Shown here in pieces: positions 43,808-54,514 of a stretch of DNA of 64,000 bases (within the stretch, counting starts at the first letter, position 1; each line of letters begins with the position of its first letter). Origin of the DNA: Phascolarctos cinereus (Eukaryota; Chordata; Mammalia; Diprotodontia; Phascolarctidae). The DNA is taken from positions 15,737,501-15,801,500 of the forward strand of contig NW_018343964.1 of assembly GCF_002099425.1 (NCBI RefSeq), given 5' to 3'. Below the pieces are notes generated by a model. That model had not been told where the DNA came from. It made no database searches and saw nothing but the letters and a program-made list of their open reading frames with translations. The position numbers and the translations under genes were made by a program.

Positions 43808-44072
43808 AGGGCACCTAAGTTGTTCAGTGGATATAATGCCAGGACTAAAGTCAGGAAGATTTATCTTTCAGAGTTCAAATCCAGCCTCAGACACTTACTT
43901 AGCTGTATGACCTTGGGCAAGGCACTTAATCCTGATTGCCTCAGTTTCCTTATCTGTAAAATGAGCTGGAGAAGGAAATGGCAAATCACTTTAGTATCTC
44001 TGCCAAGAAAACCTCAAATGATGTCATGAAGAGTTGGACGTGACTGAAACAACTAAACAACAACAATAAAAC
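43808..44072 (+). repeat. tRNA-headed SINE with RTE-type tail
   Basis: gcacctaagttgttcagtgg, tagctgtatgaccttgggca, gagctggagaaggaaatggc, gagttggacgtgactgaaac, aactaaacaacaacaataaa. Confidence 0.95.
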
Positions 44073-44207
44073 AATGAAACAATGACAACAATGAAACTGA
44101 AAAAAAGGAGGATGGATTTGGGGTTGATAGAGAGAATGAAAATTAAACCAAAGTTGGTCTGGAGTGACCAACTGCCAGAGATAGACTGCCTTTCCAGTGT
44201 GGTAGAA

Positions 44208-45185
44208 TCAATCAAAAAACATTTATTAAGTGCCTACTATGTGCCAGGCACTGTGCTAAGGAGTAGGGATACAAAAAAAGACGAAAGACAGTCCCTGGCT
44301 TCCCCCTGTAAGCACCACTCGGGCTGCATCATGCTACTGGGAACCTCATCAGCCATATTGAGATGTTCTCCACCATTTACAAAGTCCTGGAGATTGTGAA
44401 TGGGCTGTTCTTGGAGTGGAGGGGAAGATGGTCAGTAGGACAGAGGGTACCATTGATGTTTCACTCAGTGGAAATGACTTTGATGAAGGTGCTGAGAGTG
44501 AAGGAACAGATGTCACTGTATTCACTGGAGTTGACATAGTAATAAATCATCATCTTCAAGAAGCTACATTCATAAAAGAATCCTAGAAGAAATACACCAA
44601 AGACTACATGAAATCAATCAGAGACAGACTTAAAGAATATAAGCCAGAGAGAGTAAAACCTTTTATAATAGGAGCTGCAGAACAATTCAAACACATCCTT
44701 ACTAATTTAAAAAATTATCAGTTCTTCAGAAGCAGATACATGAATCATGATGACTGTCTTGGACTTCTGTGAGGATGGTGTGACCCCATGTATGATTTTC
44801 TTTAAGAATGGTTTAGAAATGGAGAAATATTAACAAATACAGCTGATTACTTTGAATCACCTGTCATCATAACTGGCTGCTTTTTGTCATCTATATAACA
44901 CAAGGACTTGGATAAACCTGGATGGATGTCATCTTGAGCTTTATTCATTTAATTTTGACCTTGATTTATTTGGAGTGGAGGCATTGGTTTTTTTTTTTCC
45001 CAAACATGTCATGTATGCTGTCTAAAATAAAACACACTTAATGGCCCCTCCCCCCAAAAAAGATGATTCCTACTTTCCAGGAGGTCCCAATCTAATGGGG
45101 TAGGGGACACAATATGCAAATAAATATATGCAAATAAGCTATAAGAAGGATAAATAGGAAATAATTAACATTGGCTAGGATTAGG
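44208..45185 (-). repeat. L2 LINE 3' end, split by the TPT1 pseudogene
   Basis: Left piece (to 44303): aatcaaaaaacatttattaa, gccaggcactgtgctaagga, gaaagacagtccctggcttc. Right piece (from 45061): ttcctactttccaggaggtc, ccaatctaatggggtagggg, ggataaataggaaataatta. About 18 bases are duplicated at the junction in diverged form (11 of 18 match). Confidence 0.88.
44304..45060 (+). pseudogene. TPT1: TPT1 (translationally controlled tumour protein) processed pseudogene
   Basis: A retrocopy of the whole mRNA: short 5' UTR, coding region and 3' UTR with aataaa and a terminal A-run, and no introns. Translated pieces match TCTP in order: [65 protein letters not shown], then EDGVTPCMIFFKNGLEMEK. The initiator ATG (44331) survives, but five bases are missing just after it. 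One base is lost near 44417, TAG at 44584 interrupts the frame, and another frameshift precedes the last 20 codons. The 3' UTR block gatttatttggagtggaggc is the well-conserved TPT1 3' UTR. It is dead as a gene. TPT1 is highly expressed and commonly retrocopied. Confidence 0.97.
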
Positions 45186-45347
45186 CTTACATTTAGGTAG
45201 AATAGTTAGCCAACTATGTGATAATTTGAGAAGTCCTGTGTAAGGCTTCTTGTTCTCAAAGGTCTTCCTCAGTACCATGCTTAAAATTGCCAGAGCCCTA
45301 TAATATCATGTTTAAAATTCAAACCTTCTTGCCAAATGACTGAATAC

Positions 45348-45592
45348 TATAGTGGAAAGAACATTGAGTTTGGAATTGGAAGACTTCCTTTGGAGAATTG
45401 GCTCTGCTACCAACTGGTTCTTCAACTTTGGGCAAGTTGCTTATTTTTCTGAATCTTAGTTTCCTAATTTGTTAAATGGGCATTGTAAATCCTTGTCATA
45501 CCTACCTCATATTGCTGTTGAGAGGCTCAAATGAGATAATTTTCTGTAAAGTTTTTTATGGTAAGGTTGTATACAAATGTAAGCTTAAAACA
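45348..45592 (+). repeat. MIR-like SINE
   Basis: gtggaaagaacattgagttt, tcttagtttcctaatttgtt, aatgggcattgtaaatcctt, gaggctcaaatgagataatt. Confidence 0.9.
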
Positions 45593-46437
45593 TAAGCTTT
45601 CAACTTAGGCATTTAGGGACTCAAAATGCAAATATTTTTGGGTAGGGAGTAACATTAAAATATTTTCAATAACATCCCAAGCTCTTTTAAGTTACTAGAT
45701 ATAAACTAAGGAGAGAAGAGAATCCAGGGGGAACGTGACAGGAAGCATCACCTGGAGTTTGGGAAGAGTGGATTGGAAATATTCTAGACCTTTTCTGGGT
45801 GAGGTAAAGGGAAATAGCTATTTTTCAAGACAGTGGTTCCCATTTAGTGATTTGGGATGATGGTCCAAAGTGTTTAAACTAAAAATTCTTTAATGGTGTC
45901 TTAAACAGTAAATAAGTACACAGTTACATTATAAATATGTTTTTCCTCCATGACAACAAGCATGTATGTCTTTGAAGCATTGTAGGTTTATTTCTTCAGT
46001 GATTTTGAGCTTTTTTGGGCAGAAATTATCATTGTAGTAATTGGAATAAATCCAAAAAGATATAATGAGTCATATATTAGATTACCCTGGAGTCTACAAC
46101 ATTTTTTGTTGTTGCTATTGAAAGGTATTTATAGGACCAAAAAACCAAAAAACCAGAAAACAAACAAAAACCCAACCTGTTCTAAGCTATGTCAAGAAGA
46201 GTAAGAAAAAATGGACTTAGGGAACAATTTTTAGTAGTTATGAGGGAGTTGGGAGTTTGGCCAAGTAATTGAAATTTGGCCTTTGTTTAGACATGAGAAG
46301 ATGTGGATCATGGTCATGGCATGCAATTTAGGGAAGAGCAAATGGGGCGAAGAACTATGGCAGGCTGGAAAAATGGTTGGAGTACCGCAAGGAGAGGATG
46401 ATGTTATATGCTGAGAGAAATAATTATTAATAACCAA
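45593..46437. other. Unassigned DNA
   Basis: AT-rich, with an A-rich patch (ccaaaaaaccagaaaacaaa) at 46138-46170. No family recognised. Confidence 0.5.
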
Positions 46438-46915
46438 TGATTTGGGGAGATCCAGAGTTCTACCCTTTTTCTAAAGTCCTGATTTCAAAAGTTCAGTCTG
46501 TTGAAAGACATTACTGATAATAAGTCTTAATAGTCTTATTCAGGCTCCACTCAGGTGAAGAAGCCGTCATGGTCTACTCAGATTTGGGTGGGGATAAATT
46601 CTCTGAATACATTTCCCAAGGCTAGGGGTAACTTAGAAGAATGTGACAAATCAAAGTTCATTTGAATAGGTTGAATAGGTACAGGTTCATTGTAATATTC
46701 ATTTTCTCATTAATTGTTAACCAATCAGAGTTGATTGCAACCCTAGGGAACACCCCTCTTCCAACTGGCATATAAGCCATCAGTCCACTGCCATGATGGT
46801 CTTTGGTCTAAGAGACAGCCAAATGACCATTCTTTTATTAAAATGTTGGAATTTTTAATAAAATGATTAGATTACCCAGAAATTATGTCTCTTAAGCCTC
46901 TTAAAATGTCACAAT
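46438..46915 (+). mobile_element. Solo LTR of an endogenous retrovirus-like element (probable)
   Basis: Contains a CCAAT motif (aaccaatcagagttgattgc, about 46719), a TATA-like catataagcc about 50 bases on, a ccatgatggtctttggtcta segment that I recall from marsupial LTRs, and an aataaaatgatt polyadenylation region at about 46857. The order fits an LTR read on the plus strand. No internal region adjoins it. The boundaries are approximate and no target duplication was found, suggesting an older copy than the one at 6797. Confidence 0.6.
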
Positions 46916-47004
46916 GCACAAATATAGTAAGTCATTTTGAGGTAGATTCACTTGCACTAGCATGTGATAATCAAGGAAGAATGTGAAGACAGATATTATA
47001 TGGT

Positions 47005-47200
47005 TTATTTCAGAAGCTCAGAGCTGGAAGAGCTATCAGAGACCATCTAGGCCTTTCCATAGATGAAAATGACTGCCCTCTTCAACAACCCCAGAAAGAG
47101 CTTATTCAGCCTTTATTTGAAAATCTCCTATAAGGGGGAATCTGCTACCTCCCAAGGTATCCCATTCTATTTTTGGACAGTTCTACCTGTAAGGAAGAAA
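47005..47200 (+). repeat. CR1/L3 LINE fragment
   Basis: gctcagagctggaagagcta, atttgaaaatctcctataag, tgctacctcccaaggtatcc, cattctatttttggacagtt. Confidence 0.8.
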
Positions 47201-48165
47201 AGTAGTCTAGGAAGTGAGTAAGTGGATGGCTTGGGAGTCAAGAAGAACTGGTTTCAGTCTTTTTTTTTATGTTTAATTTTTATTTTATTTTTTTCTCAAT
47301 TACATATAAGCAAAAATGTTTAACATTCATTTAAAAAAATTGAGTTAGAAATTTTCTTCCTCCCTTCCTCTTCTCCCCCTCCTTGAAAAGGCAAGTAATT
47401 TGATATAGATTATACATGTGCAGTCATGCAAAACATTTCTATATTGGCCATATTGCAAAAGAAAATGAAGACCCAAAAACCCAAGAATAATAAAGAAAAT
47501 AAAAGAAGTATGCTTCAATTTGCATTCAGAATCCATCAACTCTTTCTCTGGATGTAGATAGCATTTTTTATCATGAGTCCTTTGGAATTGTCTTGGATCA
47601 TTGTATTGCTGAGAAAAGCTAGGTTATTCACAGTTGACCATCATGTGAATTGCTGTTACTATGTACAATGTTCTCTTGGTTCTGCTTACTTCACTTAGCG
47701 TCAATTCATATAAATCTTTCCAGGTTTTTCTGAAATCATCCTGCTCATTATTTCTTATAGCACAATAGTATTCCATTACAGTCATATATTACATCTTAAC
47801 CAGCCATTTCCCAATTGATGGACATCCTCTCAATTTCTAATTCTTTGCCACCACAGAAAGAGCTGCTATAAATATTTTTGTATATATAGATCCTTTTTTC
47901 TTTTTCTTTCATCTTTTTGGGATACAGACCTAATAGTGGTATTTCTGGGTCAAAGGGTATCCACAGTTTTATAGCCATTTGGGTGTAAGAACTGGGTTCA
48001 ATCTTGCCTTTGACATTCTGGTTGTATGAATGTAGGTAAATCACTTAACCTCTCAGTTGCCTTAGGCAGCACTGTAAGATCTTAAGTTAAAGAACAGTGA
48101 ACCACTTGCATTGGTAAAGGTTACTTACTCACTGGCAGTTCCCTACATCAATGCAATCCCTTGTG
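47195..48165 (+). repeat. tRNA-headed SINE, fourth tail type, split by an L1
   Basis: Head up to 47260 (gagtcaagaagaactggttt). After the L1, from 47987, it continues gttgtatgaatgtaggtaaa, cactgtaagatcttaagtta, cttgcattggtaaaggttac, ctggcagttccctacatcaa. Confidence 0.82.
47261..47986 (-). mobile_element. L1 LINE 3' end, 5'-truncated, with TSD
   Basis: 726 bases. The minus strand carries the C-terminal part of ORF2: KNIYSSSFCGGKELEI, then MEYYCAIRNNEQDDFRKTW and DLYELTLSEVSRTKR, which aligns with the human L1 ORF2 end (FIAALFTIAKTW, MEYYAAIKNDEFMSF). The coding end and about 400 bases of 3' UTR lead to a T-run at the left. Flanking aagaactggtttcagtct (47243-47260) and aagaactgggttcaatct (47987-48004) match at 16 of 18, a slightly aged target duplication. 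Confidence 0.95.
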
Positions 48166-48167
48166 TC

Positions 48168-49125
48168 CAGAGAGAATGGTGGTACCCTTGACAGTGATAA
48201 GGAAGCTTAGAACAGGAGGAGGGTTTGTGGGGAAGGATAATCAATTTGGTTCTGGTCATGTTGAACTTAAGGTGTCTATGGGACATTTTGTTTGAGATAT
48301 TAAATAGGCAGTTGGAATCGCAAGGCTGGAAGTCAGGAGAGAGGTTAGGGTTGGATGAGTAAATACTAGAGTCATCAACATACAGGTGGTAATTGAATCC
48401 ACTGGAACTAACAAGATCACCAAGGGAGATATCATCCAGTCAGAAGATAACAAATCCCAGGACAGACCCTTGGAGATGTCTATTGACCAGGTGTGATCTT
48501 GATGAAATTATACACAGGAGTCTGAGAAGGAATGTTCAGAGAGGTAACAGGAGAACCAGGATAGAGCAGTATCATGAAGATCAAGAGAAAAATGAATGTA
48601 AACAACAGGAGGGTGATAGACAATGTCAAAGACTGCAGAGAGGTGAAGGATGAGGATTGAGAAAAGACCTTTAGATTTGTCAATTAAGAAATTGTTAAAA
48701 ACTTTGGAAAAAACAGTTTCATTTGAATGATAAGGTTGGAAGTCAGACTGTGTAGAAAGTTAAGAAAAGAGTGGGAAGAAATGAAATAGAGACACCTATT
48801 ATAGGCAGCATTCTCAAGGGGTTTAGCCACAAAAAAGAGGAGAGATATGGGATGATAGCAACAAAGGGTAGATCAAGTAAGGTTTTGGGGGAGATAGGGG
48901 AGACATAGGCATGTTTGTAGACAGTAGAGAAACAGCCAGTAGACTGGGAGAGATTGAAGAGCAGCAAGAGAGTAGGGGTAATAGAGGAAACAACACAGTG
49001 GAAATGACACTACGGAATAGGGTCAAGGATGTCTGTAGAGGGGTTTGCCTAGAAAAGCAGAAGGACCTTATCATCATGTGAGACAGAGGTGAAGGAAGAG
49101 ATAGTGGCAGAAGCATGATATATAC
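48168..49125 (-). repeat. L2 LINE, reverse-transcriptase region
   Basis: The longest L2 coding fragment here, about 950 bases. Minus-strand frames show FDIVYHPPV and, downstream, NYHLYVDDSSIYSSNPNLS, the reverse-transcriptase catalytic motif (YVDD in place of the usual L2 YADD), then MSHRHLK. Several stops and shifts separate these, so it is inactive. Both ends are truncated. Confidence 0.93.
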
Positions 49126-49137
49126 CAAAGAAAAAGA

Positions 49138-49174
49138 ATGAAAGGAAGGAAGGAAGGAAGAAAGAAAGAAAGAA

Positions 49175-49221
<47 letters not shown>

Positions 49222-49222
49222 G
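49138..49222. repeat. (GAAA)n / (GGAA)n microsatellite
   Basis: Purine-only tract next to the 5' side of the L2: GGAA units, then about 16 GAAA units. Confidence 0.97.
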
Positions 49223-49559
49223 AAAAAGTCAATGCTACAAGATGAAAGCCTTAGTTTAGTTTAAATCAATGCTATTTCTATCTTCTTTACACAATTGTAT
49301 TTTCAGCTCATTGATTTCTGAATCAGATTTGATACATACAATGCAATTTGACTTTATGCAGTGCAACACAATAAAATCCTAACACAAAACAGCACAGCAT
49401 GACACAATACAATACCTGATATTTACAGAATGCCTTGAGATTTTTTAAGTGCTGTGCATACCTTTTTCACTTTTGGCTTTCCTATTTGTAGATGTTTTCT
49501 TTATTTGCTTAGATTCAGCATTTCTCCTGCTTAAAGAGAGAAATTTGAAGAGGAGAAAT
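49223..49559. other. Unassigned DNA
   Basis: A weakly repeated cacaata/acaca-rich patch at 49360-49420. No family recognised. Confidence 0.5.
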
Positions 49560-49715
49560 AACACTAGGTTCAGCCCTGAAGATTGGGGTTTGAATCTTGA
49601 CTCTGTCATTTATTAGCTATATGACATTGAGACATCCTGCCTCACAGGATTGTTACAAGGACATGTGAAAATACATGCCAAGTATTTTCTAAACCTTAAA
49701 AGTCCTATTTAAAAG
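49560..49715 (+). repeat. MIR-like SINE, degenerate
   Basis: ggggtttgaatcttgactct, attagctatatgacattgag, gattgttacaaggacatgtg. Confidence 0.75.
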
Positions 49716-49757
49716 TAAGCCTTTGTTATTGTTGTTGTTATATTCTTGGAGGGAAGT

Positions 49758-49975
49758 CATATGATGTATTAGAATGAGAACTGGACTTGGTGTCAGTCCT
49801 GGGCTCCAATTGTGGCTTAATTACTAACTTTGTGCAAGTTTTAAAAAATGTGTCTGTGAGTCAGTTTTCTCACATGTTAAAATGGGAATAAAAATTGCTC
49901 TACCTATCTCATACGGTTGTATTGAGTATCATATGATGGTGGAGGAGACAGTGCTTTGTAATGTAAATAGTGCAG
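49758..49975 (+). repeat. MIR-like SINE
   Basis: gtattagaatgagaactgga, gtcagttttctcacatgtta, aaatgggaataaaaattgct, acggttgtattgagtatcat. Confidence 0.85.
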
Positions 49976-50099
49976 TTACAGGTTAACTTCATTTGCTAGT
50001 TAGTGATCTTTTCCCCAGTTCTCCCTCTTCTTGGCCTCTTAGCTATACTTGGCATTTCTCATAAACCTTTGTTTGTTCATTTGCTTGCTCATTCATGTG

Positions 50100-50245
50100 T
50101 TCCTTCCTTCCTCCTTCCTTTCCTTCCTTCCTTCCTTCCTTCCTTCCTTCCTTCCTTCCTTCCTTCCTTCCTTCCTTCCTTCCTTCCTTCCTTCCTTCCT
50201 TCCTTCCTTCCTTCCTCCCTCCCTCCCTCCCTCCCTCCCTCTTTT
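50100..50245. repeat. (TTCC)n / (TCCC)n microsatellite
   Basis: About 28 TTCC units followed by TCCC units. The frames across it are artefacts. Confidence 0.98.
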
Positions 50246-50634
50246 TCTTGCTTTCTCTCTTTCTTGCTTGCTTCTGAGATACTTTCCACTTTTTTGACTA
50301 CCTGGCTGTTTTCTTTCTTTTAATGTTGATTTAGTGCCTTTTTAACAAGCACAGTTATTTAACAAAATACTTCCCAACCATATGGAACTGTCTCTTGTAA
50401 CAGAGGAAAACAGTTCAGCAAACTAAACAACTTCATCTGACCACATATGTAGCATCCTCATCCTGTAGACTCAATGTTTCTACTGAGATGTGGAGAGTGT
50501 GTTCCATCATCTTCTCTGAGATTAAGATTTATCACTGAAATTAATCTGAGTTTGACTGCCTTGCAGTGTTTTCATGCACATTGCTGTAGTTATTGTATGC
50601 ACTGTTCTCCTGGTTCTGCTGACTATAACTAGTA

Positions 50635-50812
50635 CTATTGACAGCTAGCATTTCTATAGCACTTTAGGGTTTGCAAAGTGCTTTTCAGTATTATCTTTTT
50701 TGATCATCAAAACAATTCTGTAAGGTGAGTACTATTATTATCCCCATTTCAAAGAAAAGGAAATTGAGGTTGAGAGAGGTTAGGCGTCTTTCCCAGAGTC
50801 ACATAACTTCTC
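50635..50812 (-). repeat. MIR-like SINE nested in L1
   Basis: cagctagcatttctatagca, gggtttgcaaagtgcttttc, tccccatttcaaagaaaagg, tttcccagagtcacataact. Confidence 0.88.
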
Positions 50813-50889
50813 TCTGCATAGTTTCATGTATCTTTCCATGTTTTCCTGAATTTCTATGCAATTCCAGTAATAAAACATAATTTATTAAG

Positions 50890-51068
50890 CCATTTTACTG
50901 TGGAAAGAGGATTACCTCTAGAGTCAGAGCTAGATTCAGAGTAGGGTTCAAATCTTGTCTTTGGCAAGTCACAGCCTCATTGGTTTGCAGTGTCCTCACC
51001 TGAAAAAGGAAGGAACTGGATTAAATGGCCTCTGAGTTCCCTTTCAGTTTGATGTCTATGATCTGATG
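50890..51068 (+). repeat. MIR3-like SINE nested in L1
   Basis: ctctagagtcagagctagat, actggattaaatggcctctg, ttccctttcagtttgatgtc, tatgatctgatgatc. Confidence 0.85.
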
Positions 51069-51430
51069 ATCTCTAAATGATGGACACCCAGTTTGTTTCC
51101 ATTTTTTTTCAACCACAAAAAAATGTTGCTACAAAGATTTTTGGTATGCACAGGACTTTCCTTTCTGTCTTTGTCCTCAGACTAAAATGGTGGGATGTTT
51201 AGTAAACTGGGCCAATGAGTAATGGTGTGTGGGCTCAAACCAGCTTGGATGAAGTGATTATAAAATTTTCAGTGTAAGCATTTATATCTCAGATATTGGC
51301 AAATATTACAAATCAGAGTTGGATTTCTACTTTATTGTCTAGACTTAAGAAAGTGATGGGAAAATATTAGTAATACAGATTAAACTTAAATGTGTGTTGT
51401 GTGTAGATTTATTTTCTTTTCTCTCATCTG

Positions 51431-51650
51431 TTTTCCTTCCCTTCCCTTCCCTTCCCTTCCCTTCCCTTCCCTTCCCTTCCCTTCCCTTCCCTTCCCTTCC
51501 CTTCCCTTCCCTTCCCTTCCCTTCCCTTCCCTTCCCTTCCCTTCCCTTCCCTTCCCTTCCCTTCCCTTCCCTTCCCTTCCCTTCCCTTCCCTTCCCTTCC
51601 CTTTCTCCTTCCCTTTCCCTTCCCTTTCTCCTTCCCTTTCCTGTTCTTTT
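51431..51650. repeat. (CCCTT)n microsatellite, about 210 bases
   Basis: About 34 almost perfect CCCTT/TTCCC units, then a few degenerate ones. The long PFPSL and EGKGR frames on both strands arise from this pentamer alone. Confidence 0.99.
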
Positions 51651-51734
51651 TTTTTCTTATTGTTATACATTTACCAGCACACTCTTGTGGAAGAGAGGTT
51701 GCATAGGGAGGGTAAGGCAAAGAGCTTTATTTTG

Positions 51735-51908
51735 ACACCAAAGGCTTTGATGTCAGAAGGTAGACCTAGGTTTGAATCTTCATTTTGTTATTTTAAACTT
51801 GCTTGACTTTGGGGGGCTCACTTTTCCTATCTAGGCCACAGTTTCCTCATCTATAAAAAAGAGGGGGTTGGACTTGATGACCTTCAAGGTCCCTTCTATC
51901 TTTCGATC
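51735..51908 (+). repeat. MIR3-like SINE
   Basis: tgatgtcagaaggtagacct, cagtttcctcatctataaaa, gggggttggacttgatgacc, ttcaaggtcccttctatctt. Confidence 0.92.
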
Positions 51909-52526
51909 CCCTGCCTTACCGATGGGAAGGGAGCCAGCTGTGGTGCACAGAAGGAAAGAAGTAGCAGCAACGTAGGTGGCTACTTTGGGATTTGGCACCT
52001 CAGTGAGCACCTTATCTAGAGAGGAGCCACCTATGACTTTGGAGAGAATTCCAGTGAGTTGGCTTATTAAAATAAATTATTGGAGTTAGGTTTTTGAAGA
52101 CGAAACAAGGCTTCAGAGAGTCATTAGCTTCCATCTTGAAAGAACAGGGACAATTTAACTTTGTCTCATGTGAAGAACCATTGAGAATGGTTTGTTAATA
52201 AGAAGGTTGCTCCCTAAAGTCTATAGTCCTAAATTAAGATTAAATTATTAACAATGAGGCACATTTAGAAAATGGATGAAATGGGAGAAACAGGTTTTCT
52301 GGAATATATAATTAAAATGGGCTATTTAATTTCTTAACCCTTCTTCTTTAGATTATCATCTTAAATTAAAATTCCTGACTGTAGTTTTATTTTATTAGAT
52401 TTGCCTTTGTTTGACTTTAATTCACTCATATGATTTGCAAGAATAATTATTAGAGCTTGATATTTATTGCTGTGAGTTTATGGACCTTCCACTTTTCCAA
52501 GGACTGTCCTTCTCTATGTAGGAAAT
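51909..52526. other. Unassigned DNA
   Basis: AT-rich from 52220 to 52480. No repeat or coding signal recognised. Confidence 0.5.
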
Positions 52527-52690
52527 ATGGGGTAGTGGAAAGAATACTAGACTTGGAATCACAGGACCCATGATGAAGTCCTGGCTCTGCCAGATACCAT
52601 CTGTGTGGTCCTGCACAAGTCACTTAACATCTTTGGGACTATGCTTCCTCATCTATAAAGTGGAATGATAATGCCTCCCCTATCCTCCCC
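52527..52690 (+). repeat. MIR-like SINE
   Basis: gggtagtggaaagaatacta, gtgtggtcctgcacaagtca, ttcctcatctataaagtgga. Confidence 0.88.
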
Positions 52691-52694
52691 CATC

Positions 52695-52885
52695 AATTGT
52701 TATTTATTCTGTATCTATTTTCTATATATCTATATATGTATGTATTATCTCTCTATGTGCTCTCCCTCCCCCCATAGCCTGTAGGTTCCTTGAGGGAAGG
52801 AGTTATTTAATATTTTTTGTACCCTTAGTGTTAAGCGTAGTGTTGGCACATGCTAGTTGCTTAACAAATACTTCTAGATGAATTG
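52695..52885 (+). repeat. L2 LINE 3' end
   Basis: tctatatatctatatatgta, gcctgtaggttccttgaggg, tgttggcacatgctagttgc, ttaacaaatacttctagatg. Confidence 0.85.
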
Positions 52886-53047
52886 ACTATGAGGAAAGTA
52901 TTTCATTAACTTGAAAGTGTTTTACAGATGGCAAGTTGCTTATGATTGATGACATAGTAAACTTGCTCACCATTAAATTTTTGTACCGCTCTTGGGATAT
53001 TTTTAGTAGCGCCCCCATGGTTTGGAGCCTTTATTCCAAGATAGGAG

Positions 53048-53300
53048 AAATGTCTAGTTGGCACGGTGCATAAAGTGCTAGATTTGGAATTAGGAAGACC
53101 TGAATTTAAATCTTGCTTCAGGCACTTAACTGGCTGTGTGACCTTGGGAAAGTCCCTTAACCACTGTCTGCCTCAATTTACTTATATGTAAAATGCACCT
53201 ATGTGGCAGTGTGGCAGTGAGAATCAACTGAGAAAATAGATGTAAAGTGTTTGCAAATAAAGCACTATATAAAGCTGGATATGATAATGATGATGATGAA
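53048..53300 (+). repeat. MIR-like SINE
   Basis: ctagttggcacggtgcataa, gtgtgaccttgggaaagtcc, gtgaagcc-type tail replaced by aataaagcactatataaagc, then a gatgat run. Confidence 0.9.
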
Positions 53301-53861
53301 AGGTCCAACCCTCCTAGACATCCATGTGTCCATGCATTCATACACATATATACTTACACAAGTCTTTATGGCAGGCATAGGGGATATGCTGGGTGTTCTA
53401 GCATACCCAGAGGCGTGATGTCCATACCACTTACTTCCCCAGAGAAGAAGGGAGTATTAATAGTAATGCACTCTTCAGGGTCTGCTAGCGTGCTTGGAAC
53501 ACCCTTTAGACATGCCTCCTTATTACTATATATACACATAGATACCACCCACATACACATCCATGCTGGCTCCTTTCCACTATCCTTCACAGGGGAGCTG
53601 TCAGGATTAATTACTCAGAATTTATAAAGAGCTGTGAAGATAAAAAAGTGCTCTATAAATGCCAAATGCTATTACTTTGCATCACGACGTTTCTAGAGTG
53701 TGTGGAACCAAACAGGCAAGTTTGACATTTGGAGGAAATGGATGTTTTTCAGACCACCCTTCTCCACCTTTCAGGTTTTACAGCTCAGTTTCTCTTTTCT
53801 CCGTGACCACACATATGGGGTTTCTTTTTATCATTCTGTTCTTTGGTATAAGAAGCATCAT
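53301..53861. other. Mostly unassigned
   Basis: A MIR tail trace (aaaagtgctctataaatgcc) is present at 53645-53670. A 126-codon plus frame begins in the SINE and has no domain. Confidence 0.5.
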
Positions 53862-54025
53862 AGGTTAGAACTGGGATCTTAGAGGCCATTTAGTTTCTCA
53901 TCCTGGTCATTTTACAGATGAAGAAACTGAGTCACTGAAAGGTGAAGATACTTGACCAAAGTCACGCAAGTGACAGGCACTTCCACTTTGACCTCTGGAT
54001 TCAAATCCACCATACTGTCCCATAT
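53862..54025 (-). repeat. MIR3-like SINE
   Basis: gttagaactgggatcttaga, tcattttacagatgaagaaa, gaccaaagtcacgcaagtga, ggattcaaatccaccatact. Confidence 0.9.
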
Positions 54026-54252
54026 AACATGGCACCTCTAGTAGGAAGTGCTTCCTGAGTTTTTCATACTACACTGGATCATGAGAGAAGGGCCTCTGTC
54101 CTCATGGAGAGTATAGTGTAGGAGGGGGATTATACACATTTATAGAAAAAAACCCACAAAAACAAACTTTCTTTAATTCATCAAGAATCTAGGATTTTGA
54201 CAGTGTGTGTACTCTAGCCAGAAATGTAGATTGTAATCCTCAGCACGAGTGG
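54026..54252. other. Unassigned spacer
   Basis: aggagggggattatacacat near 54120 may be a scrap of an L2 3' end. Nothing else is seen. Confidence 0.45.
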
Positions 54253-54508
54253 ATAATGAATGGTGCAGTGGACAGATTGCTGGGCCTGGAGTCAGGAAGA
54301 CATAAGTTCAAATCTAGCCTCAGAAACTTGATAGCTGTATAACCTTGGGCTTAACCTTTGCCTACCTTTGTGTCTTCAACTGTAAAATGGGAATAATAAT
54401 AGTACCTATCTCTCAGGGTTTTTGTGAGAATAAAGTGAGATAATATTTATAAAGCATTTAGCATAGTTCCTAACACATTGTAGATGCTTAATAAATGATT
54501 GTTCCCTC
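54253..54508 (+). repeat. MIR-like SINE, full length
   Basis: gaatggtgcagtggacagat, ctggagtcaggaagacataa, aatgggaataataatagtac, gcatagttcctaacacattg, atgcttaataaatgattgtt. It shows the L2-like 3' end clearly. Confidence 0.95.
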
Positions 54509-54514
54509 TCTTCT

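Larger units (their letters stand above)
50325..51215 (-). repeat. L1 LINE 3' region, interrupted twice by SINEs
   Basis: Antisense L1 blocks in order: aacagaggaaaacagttcag, ctgttctcctggttctgctg, tttcatgtatctttccatgt, tggacacccagtttgtttcc, aaaaaaatgttgctacaaag. The two gaps are filled by SINEs at 50635 and 50890. This matches the subfamily of the 15716 copy. Confidence 0.85.

Noticed and set aside
48393-48653. 86-codon plus frame
   Set aside because: Antisense to L2 reverse-transcriptase sequence.
51386-51806. Frames of 94-138 codons with PFPSL or EGKGR repeats
   Set aside because: Produced wholly by the (CCCTT)n microsatellite.
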